A stretch of DNA of 64,000 nt from Acidimicrobiales bacterium (GTDB taxonomy: Bacteria > Actinomycetota > Acidimicrobiia > Acidimicrobiales > MedAcidi-G1): the NCBI GenBank assembly GCA_030747595.1, contig JASLKK010000010.1, positions 1 through 64,000 of the forward strand, in the 5' to 3' direction. Positions 56,130 to 64,000 of the stretch are shown here, one piece after another; positions within the stretch are counted from its first letter, which is position 1; each line of letters starts with the position of its first letter. Under the pieces are notes generated by a model, which saw nothing but the letters and a program-made list of their open reading frames with translations, was not told the origin of the DNA and did not search any database. Position numbers and translations under genes: made by a program.

Positions 56130-57410
56130 TCAGACAAGGGAGGCGACGGCAGCGGACGCGGCATCAGCCGCGATCTCGATGGTCTCATCAACCACCGCGT
56201 CGTCATGGGAGAGGCTCGGAAACAACGCCTCGTATGCCCCGGGAGCCAGGGCTACGCCCCGCTCCAGCAGGGCGTGGAATACCTTCGAGTACCGGCCGTT
56301 GTCGGCCAGCACCTTCGCCTCATCGAAGTCGGTCGGTGGGGCGACCGGGCCGTCACCGAAATACAGGCCGAGGAGGGACCCCACCCGGGGCAGGGTCGAG
56401 GCCAGACCAGCCGAGGCGAACGCTCCGGCCAGCCCGTCAGCCAGTCGTGTCGCCGTGGCGGTCAGCCGATCGAAGGCGCCGTCGTCGAGCAGTTCCAGGG
56501 TGGTTCGTCCGGCCGCCATGGCCAACGGGTTCCCCGAGAGCGTGCCGCCCTGGTAGACGCCGCCCAGAGGTGCGAGGTGCTCCATGACGCCCCAACGGCC
56601 ACCGAAGGCGCCGACCGGAAGGCCACCGCCGATGACCTTGCCGAAGCACCACAGGTCCGGGGTCACCCCGAACCGCTCGGCTGCCCCACCGCGAGCCAAG
56701 CGGAAGCCGGTGATGACCTCATCGAAGATAAGTAACGCACCGGCTGTATCGCAGGCGGCCCGAAGACCCTCGAGGAATCCGTCTGCCGGAGCGACGAGGC
56801 CCATGTTGGCGGCCACCGGTTCCACGATGACCGCGGCGACGGTGTCGTCAAGGGTGGGAACCACGTTGTAGGGGGCCACGATCGTGTCGGCCACTGCACC
56901 ATCGGTGACGCCGTCACACCCGGACAGGCCCTGGTTGGCCACACCGCTGCCCCCGGCCGCCAATAGCGCATCGGCATGGCCGTGGTAGCAACCGGCGAAC
57001 TTCACGATGCCCGGTCGACCTGTCGCTCCCCGGGCCAGACGAATGGCCGACATGGTGGCCTCGGTGCCCGATGAGACGAACCGCACGGACTCCAGCCCGG
57101 CGATCCGATCGACCACCATCTCGGCTAGTACCACCTCGGCTTCAGTCGGCGCTCCGTAGGAGGTCCCCGCCGATGCCGCCCTGGTGACGGCCTCCAGCAC
57201 CGCCGGGTGGGCGTGACCGAGGATCCCTGGACCGTAGGACTGCACGTAGTCGATGTACCGACGACCCTCAGCGTCCCAAAGGTACGGCCCCTGGGCCCGA
57301 TCCACGAAGTACGGGGTGCCGCCAACCGATCCGAAGGCCCGGACTGGCGAGTTGACCCCACCGGGAATCACCCGCCGCGCTCGGTCGAAGAGGTCGAGGT
57401 TGGCGCCCAT
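56130..57410 (-). CDS. hemL: Glutamate-1-semialdehyde 2,1-aminomutase
   Basis: PLP enzyme converting glutamate 1-semialdehyde to 5-aminolevulinate, the second step of the C5 haem pathway. The 426-residue protein starts MGANLDLFDRARRVIPGGVN. The PLP lysine is K258 in FGKVIGGGLPVGAFGGR, and FVSSGTEATMSAIRLAR forms the phosphate-binding part. It is the last gene of the rex-hem operon, 11 bases after hemB. Confidence 0.96.
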   Translation of the reverse strand: MGANLDLFDRARRVIPGGVNSPVRAFGSVGGTPYFVDRAQGPYLWDAEGRRYIDYVQSYGPGILGHAHPAVLEAVTRAASAGTSYGAPTEAEVVLAEMVVDRIAGLESVRFVSSGTEATMSAIRLARGATGRPGIVKFAGCYHGHADALLAAGGSGVANQGLSGCDGVTDGAVADTIVAPYNVVPTLDDTVAAVIVEPVAANMGLVAPADGFLEGLRAACDTAGALLIFDEVITGFRLARGGAAERFGVTPDLWCFGKVIGGGLPVGAFGGRWGVMEHLAPLGGVYQGGTLSGNPLAMAAGRTTLELLDDGAFDRLTATATRLADGLAGAFASAGLASTLPRVGSLLGLYFGDGPVAPPTDFDEAKVLADNGRYSKVFHALLERGVALAPGAYEALFPSLSHDDAVVDETIEIAADAASAAVASLV

Positions 57411-57421
57411 CGGTCCGATCC

Positions 57422-58411
57422 TCAGCTGCCGAGGAGTTCGGCGGCCCGTCGAGCGAGGTAGGTGAGGACGAAGTCGGCACCGGCCCGACGGATGGACAGG
57501 AGGTGCTCCATGCCCACTGCGTCGCCGTCCAGCCAGCCGTTGGCTGCCGCGGCCTCCACCATCGCGTACTCACCGCTGACGTGGTATGCGGCTAGAGGCA
57601 CGTCGACGACGGCGCGGGCCTCGGCTATCACGTCGAGGTAAGCCAACGCCGGCTTGACCATGACCATGTCGGCGCCCTGTTCGATGTCGCCGAGGATCTC
57701 GACCATGGCCTCACGGGCGTTGGGCGGATCCTGCTGATAACCCTTCCGGTCACCGCCGTCGACGATCTCGACGTCGACGGCATCACGGAACGGCCCGTAG
57801 AGCGCCGAGGCGTACTTGGCGGCGTAGGCCAGGATCGCCGTCTGCTGATGACCGGCATCGTCAAGCGCGCCGCGAATGGCCGACACCTGGCCATCCATCA
57901 TTCCTGAGGGGGCAGTGACGGAAGCTCCGGCGTCGGCCTGGGCGACGGCGACCCGGGCGTAGAGCTCGAGAGTGGCGTCGTTGTCGACCGACCCGTGCCC
58001 GTCCAGCACGCCACAGTGCCCGTGGTCGGTGTACTCGTCCACGCACAGGTCGGCCATGAGCACCACGTCGTCGCCCACCTCGTCACGGAGGTCCCGCAAG
58101 GCCACCTGGACAATGCCGTCCGGGTTCCAGGCCTCGGAACCGACGGCGTCCTTCTTGTCAGGCACCCCAAAGAGGATCACAGCCGGAACGCCGAGGTCAC
58201 GGAGCGCGGCCACCTCGGAACAGAGGCTGGCCCGTGTGTGCTGGACTACGCCAGGCAACGAGGCCACGGGCTGTGGGTCGTCGATGCCCTCGCGGACGAA
58301 CAGCGGGGCAACGAGGTCATCAACCGACAGACGGGTCTCGGCCACGAGGCGCCGTAGGGCCGCCGTGCGGCGCAGGCGGCGGGGCCGCGAGACGGGGTAC
58401 TCCACGTACAT
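57422..58411 (-). CDS. hemB: Delta-aminolevulinic acid dehydratase (porphobilinogen synthase)
   Basis: Joins two 5-aminolevulinate molecules to porphobilinogen. The 329-residue protein has the two Schiff-base lysines K199 (ILAYAAKYASALYG) and K253 (MVMVKPALAYLD). The metal-site segment reads DLCVDEYTDHGHCG: C123 and C133 of the zinc form are kept, but the middle Cys is D125, an intermediate between the zinc and magnesium types. It lies 55 bases after hemD. Confidence 0.95.
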   Translation of the reverse strand: MYVEYPVSRPRRLRRTAALRRLVAETRLSVDDLVAPLFVREGIDDPQPVASLPGVVQHTRASLCSEVAALRDLGVPAVILFGVPDKKDAVGSEAWNPDGIVQVALRDLRDEVGDDVVLMADLCVDEYTDHGHCGVLDGHGSVDNDATLELYARVAVAQADAGASVTAPSGMMDGQVSAIRGALDDAGHQQTAILAYAAKYASALYGPFRDAVDVEIVDGGDRKGYQQDPPNAREAMVEILGDIEQGADMVMVKPALAYLDVIAEARAVVDVPLAAYHVSGEYAMVEAAAANGWLDGDAVGMEHLLSIRRAGADFVLTYLARRAAELLGS

Positions 58412-58466
58412 GAGCCTACGGAGAGCGGTGGCTTCGCCGGTCAGTCGGCCCGATCAGCCAACCCGG

Positions 58467-59237
58467 TCAGTAGACGCGGGTTATAGCCCACGCTTCGACA
58501 GCGGCCACTAGGCCATCGACCGAGTGCGGGTCGGCCTGGACCACCTCGTGCCCGGCGTGACGAGCCGCTGCGGCGCTAATCGGACCGATGCACACCGCTT
58601 CGACCGGCAAGACCGTCCCGGGAAACAGATCGTGGTACCGGCGAACCGTAGATTCGGACGTGAAGGTCACCAGGTCGGCCAGTGCGGCGGCAGCCAGCAC
58701 TCCGAGGTCGACGTCGGGCGCCACGTTCCGGTAGGCGACCACCACCTCGACCTCCCAGCCGGCGGCTCGCAGACCGTCGGGCAGCACCGCCCGGGCCGTC
58801 TCCGCCCGGGCCAACAAAACCCGACCAAGGCCAGTCGGGTCACCGGGCACTGGGAACTCGGCCAACAGACCTTCGGCGACCGCCCTCGTTGGCACGAGGT
58901 CCACGGCATAACCGGCAGCGACCAGCGGTGCGGCGGTCTTCGGTCCGACCGCGGCGATCCGCCCCGGGAAGGTGCGCCCGGCGAACCTTTCGGCCACCCG
59001 ATGAGCACCATTCGGGGAGGTCACCACGATCCAGTCGTACCGGCCAGCTACCGCTCGATCCACGGCCTCGGTCAAGGCCGCTCCCCCGGCGGTCGGCTCG
59101 GCGATGACGATCACTGGCAACTCGACCACCTCGGCACCTCGTTCCCGCAAAGCCTCGGCCAGTGAGCCGGCCTGATCGGTGGCCCGGGTAACCACCACGT
59201 TGCAGCCGGCCAGTGGGCCGGGCCGGTCGGTGGTCAC
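58467..59237 (-). CDS. hemD: Uroporphyrinogen-III synthase
   Basis: Closes and rearranges hydroxymethylbilane to uroporphyrinogen III. The 256-residue protein has the weakly conserved two-domain HemD pattern, with WIVVTSPNGAHRVAERFAG in the first part and VTFTSESTVRRYHDLFPG and AVCIGPISAAAARHAGH in the second. It overlaps hemC by four bases (59234-59237). Not fused to a methyltransferase, unlike in some actinobacteria. Confidence 0.9.
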   Translation of the reverse strand: MTTDRPGPLAGCNVVVTRATDQAGSLAEALRERGAEVVELPVIVIAEPTAGGAALTEAVDRAVAGRYDWIVVTSPNGAHRVAERFAGRTFPGRIAAVGPKTAAPLVAAGYAVDLVPTRAVAEGLLAEFPVPGDPTGLGRVLLARAETARAVLPDGLRAAGWEVEVVVAYRNVAPDVDLGVLAAAALADLVTFTSESTVRRYHDLFPGTVLPVEAVCIGPISAAAARHAGHEVVQADPHSVDGLVAAVEAWAITRVY

Positions 59238-60160
59238 CGGCCGAGCAGGGCGGATCCGCCCTGCTCGTCGAGGAGGAAACGAGCGATGGCCCGCCCCATC
59301 CCCGGTCCGTCGGATCCGGTTCGCTCATCAATGAGCAGGACGGTGCCATCCGTGGACGACACCGACCCGGTCAGGCGGAGATCACCATCAGGCCCGCCTC
59401 CCAGCACGGACCCGTCCATCAAGACGGCGTGAGCGGCCACCGGCAGGTCACATCCGGCACCTAGTTCGGCGAGAAACGCCCGCTCGGCCGCCACCGTCCG
59501 GTGGGCTGTCGGATCGTCCACAGCGGCGAGCAGTTCGAGGAACGAACCGTCATCGCTTCGGCACTCCACGGCCAGTGCCCCCTGACCTACCTGGGGAAGC
59601 AGTACCGACTGGTCCAATGGATCGACCACCGCCGGGGTCAGGCCCAGTCGATCGAGCGCGGCAACCGCCACCACGATCGCTGCGAAACCGTCAGGACCGT
59701 CCAGTTTCGCCAACCGGGTACCAATGTTTCCCCTCAAGCTGGCGAACTCCAGGTCAGGACGCCAATGGGCCAACTGGGCTCGGCGACGGATCGATCCGGT
59801 GGCCACCACGGCCCCCGCCGCCAGGTCGTCAAACCGGCAACCGACGAGGGCGTCGCGTGGATCAGCCCGTTCAGGTACGGCGGCCAACACGAGGGCGTCG
59901 GGAGTCAGGGCCGGCAGGTCCTTCGCCGAGTGGACGGCCACGTCGGCCCGGCCTTCAAGCACCGCGGCCTGAACCTCCTTGACGAACACGCCCTGGCCGC
60001 CCATCTCCTCCAGCGGAGTGGTCCGATCCAGATCCCCGGTGGTCTCGACGACCACGATCTCGACGGTAGTGCCCGGTCGAGCCGCCACGATCAGGGCAGA
60101 CAGGCGATCGGCCTGCCAGCGCGCCAGTGCGCTGCCCCGGGTCGCCGCACGGACGTGCAT
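59234..60160 (-). CDS. hemC: Porphobilinogen deaminase (hydroxymethylbilane synthase)
   Basis: Polymerises four porphobilinogens on its dipyrromethane cofactor. The 308-residue protein has the catalytic aspartate in VHSAKDLP (D81), the Arg-rich TGSIRRRAQL and the cofactor cysteine C237 in LGAGCDLPVAAHA. Length and motif order are standard. It starts eight bases after hemA. Confidence 0.95.
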   Translation of the reverse strand: MHVRAATRGSALARWQADRLSALIVAARPGTTVEIVVVETTGDLDRTTPLEEMGGQGVFVKEVQAAVLEGRADVAVHSAKDLPALTPDALVLAAVPERADPRDALVGCRFDDLAAGAVVATGSIRRRAQLAHWRPDLEFASLRGNIGTRLAKLDGPDGFAAIVVAVAALDRLGLTPAVVDPLDQSVLLPQVGQGALAVECRSDDGSFLELLAAVDDPTAHRTVAAERAFLAELGAGCDLPVAAHAVLMDGSVLGGGPDGDLRLTGSVSSTDGTVLLIDERTGSDGPGMGRAIARFLLDEQGGSALLGR

Positions 60161-60168
60161 ACCGGCCG

Positions 60169-61428
60169 CTACAGGTCGAAGAGGTCGCGCAGGGCCTCGG
60201 CTAGGCGCTCGCCCCGAGCGGTGCCCGCGGCGTCCTTCATCCGAATGGTCGGCTCATGCAGGAGCTTGCCGACTATGCCGGCAGCCAGTGCCTCGACGGC
60301 CTCGCGTTGGCGTTCGTCCAGGTCGCCCAGACGAGCGGCCAGACGCTCCAACTCACCCTTCTGGACGTCCTCGCCGCGACCACGCAGGCTGGTCACCAGC
60401 GGGGCGACCGAGCGGGCAGTCGACTCGTCGACGTAACGATCCAGTTCGGCATCCACGATGGCCTGAACCGCTGTGACCTCCCTCTGGCGTTCCCGGATTC
60501 CCGCATCGGCGAAGGCCCGCAAGTCGTCCATGTCCAACAGGGTCAGTCCGTCGATCTCCCCGGCGGCCGGATCGACGTCACGGGGCACCGCGATATCGAC
60601 GACCAGCAGCTCACGACCCTCGCGTTCACCAACCACCGAAGCCAGATCACCATGTTCGAGGATCACCGACGACGCACCGGTGGACGTCAACAGCACGTCG
60701 ACCTCGGGCAGAAGGCGGGGCAGGTCATCGAGACGGACCGCGGTCCCACCGAGACGCTTGGCGACGTCGACAGCCCGTTCCCAAGTGCGGTTCGCCACCA
60801 GGATGGAGGCGACGCCGCCACCGTGCAGGGCACGGGCCAGGCCCTCGCCCATCTCACCAGCGCCGACCACCATGACCTGGCGGCCCTCCAAAGTGCCTAG
60901 GCGATCGGTGGCCATGGCAACCGCGGCCTGTGAGACCGAGGTGATGTTCCTAGAGATAGCCGTCTCGGTTCGCACCCGCTTGCCAACTTCGAGTGCATGA
61001 CGGAACAGCGGGTTGAGCACCGGGCCGACGGCGCCCTCGGCGGCCGCCGTCTCCCACGATGTACGGACCTGCCCGAGGATCTCGTGCTCTCCCAGGACCG
61101 CTGAATCAAGACCGGACGCCACCGAGAAGAGGTGACGGGCCGCGTCACCGTCGAACAGCCCGACGAGGTGGTCGGAGAATTCCTCGGGGGCCACGTGTGA
61201 GGTCTCGGCGAAGAAGTTACGGATGTCCTGATACGCGCCGTGGAATTTCTCCGCAAAGGCGTACACCTCGATGCGGTTACAGGTCGAGAGCACCACGGCT
61301 TCAGTGACGTTCTCACGCGACGTGAGATCCGCCAACGCCTTGGGTAGACGGGAAGCGGGCACCGTCATCCGCTCGAGCAGGTCGAGAGGAACGGTCCGGT
61401 GGTTCAAGCCGACGGCGACAACCGACAA
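60169..61428 (-). CDS. hemA: Glutamyl-tRNA reductase
   Basis: First committed step of the C5 haem pathway: reduces Glu-tRNA to glutamate 1-semialdehyde with NADPH. The 419-residue protein has the nucleophile C50 in LSTCNRIEVYAF, LFSVASGLDSAVLGEHEILGQ and the NADPH fold VVGAGEMGEGLAR. The start TTG at 61426-61428 gives MSVVAVGLNHRT, the family start, with AGGAG about ten bases upstream. It follows rex after 164 bases, as in Streptomyces rex-hemACD. Confidence 0.95.
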   Translation of the reverse strand: MSVVAVGLNHRTVPLDLLERMTVPASRLPKALADLTSRENVTEAVVLSTCNRIEVYAFAEKFHGAYQDIRNFFAETSHVAPEEFSDHLVGLFDGDAARHLFSVASGLDSAVLGEHEILGQVRTSWETAAAEGAVGPVLNPLFRHALEVGKRVRTETAISRNITSVSQAAVAMATDRLGTLEGRQVMVVGAGEMGEGLARALHGGGVASILVANRTWERAVDVAKRLGGTAVRLDDLPRLLPEVDVLLTSTGASSVILEHGDLASVVGEREGRELLVVDIAVPRDVDPAAGEIDGLTLLDMDDLRAFADAGIRERQREVTAVQAIVDAELDRYVDESTARSVAPLVTSLRGRGEDVQKGELERLAARLGDLDERQREAVEALAAGIVGKLLHEPTIRMKDAAGTARGERLAEALRDLFDL

Positions 61429-61592
61429 GGCTCGCTACTCCTGATTCTCCGGAACCACCGGAAGCCCGGGGTGCCAGTTTCGAGGTGAATGGATTGACTG
61501 GACTGAGACGACATCCGGCGCCGTCAGGGACACCAGCATTCCCGATGGAGGGGTTGCCTTCCAACCCCCGGGCCGCACCACTCCAATACCGA
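61429..61592 (-). other. rex-hemA spacer
   Basis: A 164-base gap with no gene. I see no clear promoter or terminator. The two genes probably share the rex promoter. Confidence 0.4.
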
Positions 61593-62288
61593 TCACCCGA
61601 CAGCCCCGGCGTTGGCTCCGCTGGCCATCCGACGATGCTGGTGGTAGCCGAGGATCTGCAGTTCGGTAGCCAGGTCGACCTGCCGGAGGTCGACGTCTTC
61701 GGGCACGTGGACGACTGCTGGAGCGAAGTTGAGGATCGAGGGGACACCGGCGGCCACTAGATGGTCGGCCGCTTCCTGGGCGGAAGTTGACGGTGTGGCG
61801 ATGATGCCCACCGTGCATCCTGATTCGGCGACGACGTCCGCCAGTTCCTCGACCGGGCGCACCACACGACCGCCGATGTGCCTGCCCACCACGGCTGGGT
61901 CGGCATCGACGAGGCCGGCCACCGGGAACCCACCAGCCACAAACCCGTCGTACTGGCTCAGAGCCCGACCCAGGTTGCCGATCCCGACGATGACCACCGG
62001 ACTGGGCTCGCCGCCCCCCAGTGCCAGGCTGATCTCACCGATGAGGTGATCGACCTGGTAGCCGACGCCCCGGGTGCCGTGGGCGTGAAGGTAGGAGAGG
62101 TCCTTCCGTACGTTGGCGGCGTTGACTCCAGCCAGATCAGCCAACTCGACTGAGGACACGGTGGCCATGCCGGAATCAGCCAACTCGACCAGGCCGCGCA
62201 AGTAGACGGGTAGACGGGCAACCGTGGCCTCGGGAATGACCTCGCGCCGATCTGACCCGCCGTTCATCGACCCGTCGTTTCTGGACAC
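61593..62288 (-). CDS. rex: Redox-sensing transcriptional repressor Rex
   Basis: Rex binds operators when NADH/NAD+ is low and leaves DNA when NADH is high. The 231-residue protein has an N-terminal winged helix (VARLPVYLRGLVELAD and VNAANVRKDLSYL) and a Rossmann fold with GIGNLGRAL (G102, G104, G107). Its gene leads rex-hemACDBL. A Rex-like site overlaps its own promoter. The GTG at 62286-62288 is six bases after a TAGTTT -10 box, so translation is probably leaderless; an ATG seven codons later is an alternative start. Confidence 0.95.
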   Translation of the reverse strand: MSRNDGSMNGGSDRREVIPEATVARLPVYLRGLVELADSGMATVSSVELADLAGVNAANVRKDLSYLHAHGTRGVGYQVDHLIGEISLALGGGEPSPVVIVGIGNLGRALSQYDGFVAGGFPVAGLVDADPAVVGRHIGGRVVRPVEELADVVAESGCTVGIIATPSTSAQEAADHLVAAGVPSILNFAPAVVHVPEDVDLRQVDLATELQILGYHQHRRMASGANAGAVG

Positions 62289-62294
62289 GGGCCA

Positions 62295-62300
62295 AAACTA
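62295..62300 (-). promoter_or_regulatory. Predicted -10 box of rex-hem
   Basis: TAGTTT on the minus strand, six bases before the rex GTG. The Rex-like operator begins five bases upstream and would cover the -35 and spacer. Confidence 0.55.
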
Positions 62301-62305
62301 CGCGC

Positions 62306-62323
62306 TTGTGCACCGATTCACAT
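62306..62323. promoter_or_regulatory. Candidate Rex operator, autoregulatory
   Basis: The sequence TTGTGCA-CCGA-TTCACAT matches the Rex consensus TTGTGAA-N4-TTCACAA at 12 of 14 specified positions. It lies between rex and the divergent gene at 62381. In Streptomyces and others rex represses its own operon, including hem genes. Confidence 0.75.
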
Positions 62324-62366
62324 GACACCGGCATCTTGCGGGAACCGGGCCGGGACGACGGACCAA

Positions 62367-62380
62367 TACCGTTGACCACT
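62367..62380 (+). promoter_or_regulatory. -10 element of a probable leaderless promoter
   Basis: TACCGT at 62367-62372 ends eight bases before the GTG at 62381, the same spacing as before the acetyltransferase at 13747. Confidence 0.5.
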
Positions 62381-63115
62381 GTGAACATGCAGTCTCCGGT
62401 CGCCGCGGCGTCCATGCTCGTCTCGTTGGCCTTCGCCGTCACGGTCCTCGAGCGCTGGATCGACCGACGCCGGCCTCAAGACCTTGCCTGGGCAACCTCC
62501 CTCGGACTGTTCGCCGCTGGCGCCGCCGCCCTCTGGTGGGGCGCGTCGATCGGCTGGTCGGAAGGTTCGTTCCGTGCGTTCTACGCCTTCGGAGCCGTCC
62601 TGAACGTACCGATCCTGGCCCTGGGGACCGTGTACCTGCTGGCGTCCCGGCGAACCGCCAACCGGATCGCCCTGGCGACCGTGCTGGCCTGTGCGTTCGC
62701 CGCCGGGATCGTGATGGCCGCACCCCTCGCCGACTCACCCCACGGTGTCGCGGAAGTGTTCGCAACTGACGAACTCCCGCAGGGATCGGAGGTGTTCGGT
62801 GCCGGGCCCCGGGTAGCCGCCGCCCTGGCCTCATCGGTGGGAGCGTTGGTCGTGATCGTCGGGTCCCTCTGGTCAATGATGCGTCTTGGCCGGATCGGGG
62901 GGCCGGCGGCCCGGCGGGGAGCGACCGGCAACGGCCTGATCGTGGCCGGGGCCCTCGTGCTTAGCTGGGGTGGCCTGCTCAACTCGGTCCTCGATGAGAT
63001 GACCGGCTTTGCTGTGTCACTGCTCGTGGGCATCTCGCTGATCTTCGCCGGGGCACTCACCGCCACAGAATCAAGGTCCCCCGCCGGCTCAAGGCCTGTG
63101 ACCCCGCCCACCTGA
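62381..63115 (+). CDS. Multi-span membrane protein of unknown function, divergent from rex
   Basis: I do not recognise this family. The 244-residue protein has about seven hydrophobic spans, with loops of 10-40 residues and few charged residues inside the spans. There are no haem or metal motifs. The open frame reaches back to 62306, but I choose the GTG at 62381 because a TACCGT -10 box ends eight bases upstream and the upstream part lies in the Rex operator. The shared Rex site suggests redox-linked expression (inference). Confidence 0.7.
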   Translation: MNMQSPVAAASMLVSLAFAVTVLERWIDRRRPQDLAWATSLGLFAAGAAALWWGASIGWSEGSFRAFYAFGAVLNVPILALGTVYLLASRRTANRIALATVLACAFAAGIVMAAPLADSPHGVAEVFATDELPQGSEVFGAGPRVAAALASSVGALVVIVGSLWSMMRLGRIGGPAARRGATGNGLIVAGALVLSWGGLLNSVLDEMTGFAVSLLVGISLIFAGALTATESRSPAGSRPVTPPT

Positions 63116-63134
63116 TCGGCACGCCGGTCCCGGG

Positions 63135-63224
63135 TCAGTCGACCAGCAGGACGAACTGGACGACGGCGGCCCCGAGGATGACCAACAAAAGCAGTGCGGT
63201 GACGATCGTGGTTCCCAGACGCAT
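63135..63224 (-). CDS. 29-residue single-span membrane peptide
   Basis: The reading frame starts MRLGTTIVTALLLLVILG and ends VLLVD, with one hydrophobic span and no cysteine. Its ATG at 63222-63224 overlaps the stop codon of the preceding SAM hydroxide adenosyltransferase gene by one base (TGATG), a common coupling signal in this genome. No family is known to me. The overlap and the clean transmembrane sequence argue for a real small protein. Confidence 0.55.
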   Translation of the reverse strand: MRLGTTIVTALLLLVILGAAVVQFVLLVD

Positions 63225-64000
63225 CAGGACTCACCTCGCGGTGTGGATTCGGGTCGCACACCGAGACTGACCGCGGTGGTCACACCGCTGGCCGGCCCAT
63301 CCGCCACCTCGACCACCACCGGGTCGGACGGTCCTAGCCCGAGGTCGGCAGCGGCCGACATGCGGCACATCACCAGCGACACCAAGCCGGTCGAGTCGAC
63401 CAGCAGTCCGAGACCCCCCGGAGCCACCTCATCAAATGCGCTGACCCGCCGGGCGGGCAGCACCCGGTCAGCGATCCGGACCCGAAATCGGTCGACTGAC
63501 GGGTCGCCAGCCAATTCGTCGAGATCCTCGGGGCCGGCGTTGAGCTGGACATTGCCGAACCGGTCGATCCACCAAACCTCGGCGTGCAGGCCATCGGTCT
63601 CGACCGCGGCGGCCGAGACCACGGCGGGGAGTAGGCCGTTGGGATCAATCGATTCACCCAACTCGTCGAGATCGACCCCGCAGGCCAGATGGGCGGCCAC
63701 TGGTGCGAACACGTCTCGACCATCGAACGTCGTGCCCTGGGACGGAAGGTGCCAGGCGGGATCGGTCAGCGAGACCGCCCGGTCGGCTCCACCCACCATG
63801 GCGACCGCTGGAGCCAGTAGTCCGTTGTCGGGCCCGACGAGGACCGACTGTCCACCACCCACCTCGACGGCTATGCCTCGGCGGGTCGTACCCACACCGG
63901 GATCGACCACGGCCAGGACCACGCCGGGGCACAAGTACTGCGCACTGCGAGCCAGAGCTAGGCCACCGGCCCGCACGTCGTGGGGGGCGATTCCGTGGGT
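63224..64000 (-). CDS. SAM hydroxide adenosyltransferase (DUF62 family), partial
   Basis: 259 codons are visible; the N-terminus lies outside the window. The segments HGIAPHDVRAGGLALARS, VVDPGVGTTRRGIAVE, GPDNGLLAP and FDGRDVFAPVAAHLA are those of the fluorinase-related family that splits SAM with hydroxide to adenosine and methionine. A fluorinase or chlorinase is less likely given the ordinary context. The C-terminal domain (DRFGNVQLNAG) is complete. Confidence 0.9.
   Translation of the reverse strand, partial: THGIAPHDVRAGGLALARSAQYLCPGVVLAVVDPGVGTTRRGIAVEVGGGQSVLVGPDNGLLAPAVAMVGGADRAVSLTDPAWHLPSQGTTFDGRDVFAPVAAHLACGVDLDELGESIDPNGLLPAVVSAAAVETDGLHAEVWWIDRFGNVQLNAGPEDLDELAGDPSVDRFRVRIADRVLPARRVSAFDEVAPGGLGLLVDSTGLVSLVMCRMSAAADLGLGPSDPVVVEVADGPASGVTTAVSLGVRPESTPRGES

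Noticed and set aside
63224-64000. Fluorinase or chlorinase rather than a hydroxide adenosyltransferase
   Set aside because: The visible motifs are those of the common DUF62 family, there is no biosynthetic cluster nearby, and the N-terminal part needed for a finer call lies outside the window.

Overview
The window is 64 kb of high-G+C bacterial chromosome, almost all of it coding and mostly on the minus strand. Its housekeeping block (tRNA-Thr, tRNA-Met, rpmG, tRNA-Trp, secE, nusG, rplK, rplA, rplJ, rplL, rpoB, rpoC, rpsL, rpsG) reads in the usual bacterial order. Acidic extensions on NusG and L10, a MenJ-like menaquinone reductase, a rex-hem operon and probable leaderless genes point to Actinomycetota. 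My best guess is class Acidimicrobiia (inference; no 16S gene is present). I see no phage, insertion sequence, CRISPR or plasmid signature.

Layout. 1-13.1 kb: transcription and translation genes, including a promoter upstream of rpsL, two promoter candidates plus a terminator-like hairpin between rplL and rpoB, and a probable L10 autoregulatory leader before rplJ. 13.0-14.5 kb: four tRNAs (Trp, Met, Thr, Tyr), rpmG and a GNAT acetyltransferase. 14.5-18.6 kb: yajQ, htpX, a HAD-like protein and acs.

18.7-52.0 kb: a respiratory island. Read in the direction of transcription (high to low coordinates) it starts with a small membrane protein and a two-cluster ferredoxin. A b6f-type cytochrome bc complex follows (b6-like cytochrome b, subunit-IV-like protein, Rieske protein, di-haem cytochrome c), then an unknown membrane protein, then a complete 14-subunit complex I (nuoABCDEFGHIJKLMN). 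These genes are so tightly packed that they look like one transcript of about 21 kb. Directly downstream, behind its own promoter region, lies a second complex I operon with only 11 subunits (nuoABCDHIJKLMN, no NADH module). It ends with a MidA/NDUFAF7-family methyltransferase, the family that modifies complex I in mitochondria. 52.3-56.1 kb: a divergent mono-haem cytochrome c, a MenJ-like reductase and pgi. 56.1-62.3 kb: the haem operon rex-hemA-hemC-hemD-hemB-hemL. 62.4-64 kb: an unknown membrane protein, a 29-residue membrane peptide and a partial SAM hydroxide adenosyltransferase.

How the parts may work together. Three 18-bp sequences close to the Rex consensus (TTGTGAA-N4-TTCACAA) occur in this window. 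One is upstream of the ferredoxin/bc/nuo-14 transcript, one upstream of the 11-subunit nuo operon and one upstream of rex-hem. This suggests that one NADH/NAD+ sensor coordinates two complex I forms, the bc complex and haem supply. The most interesting hypothesis is that the 11-subunit complex takes electrons from something other than NADH, for example the co-regulated ferredoxin, and is matured by the linked methyltransferase. Its NuoD has the arginine that NDUFAF7 methylates in mitochondria, while the NuoD of the 14-subunit complex has threonine there.
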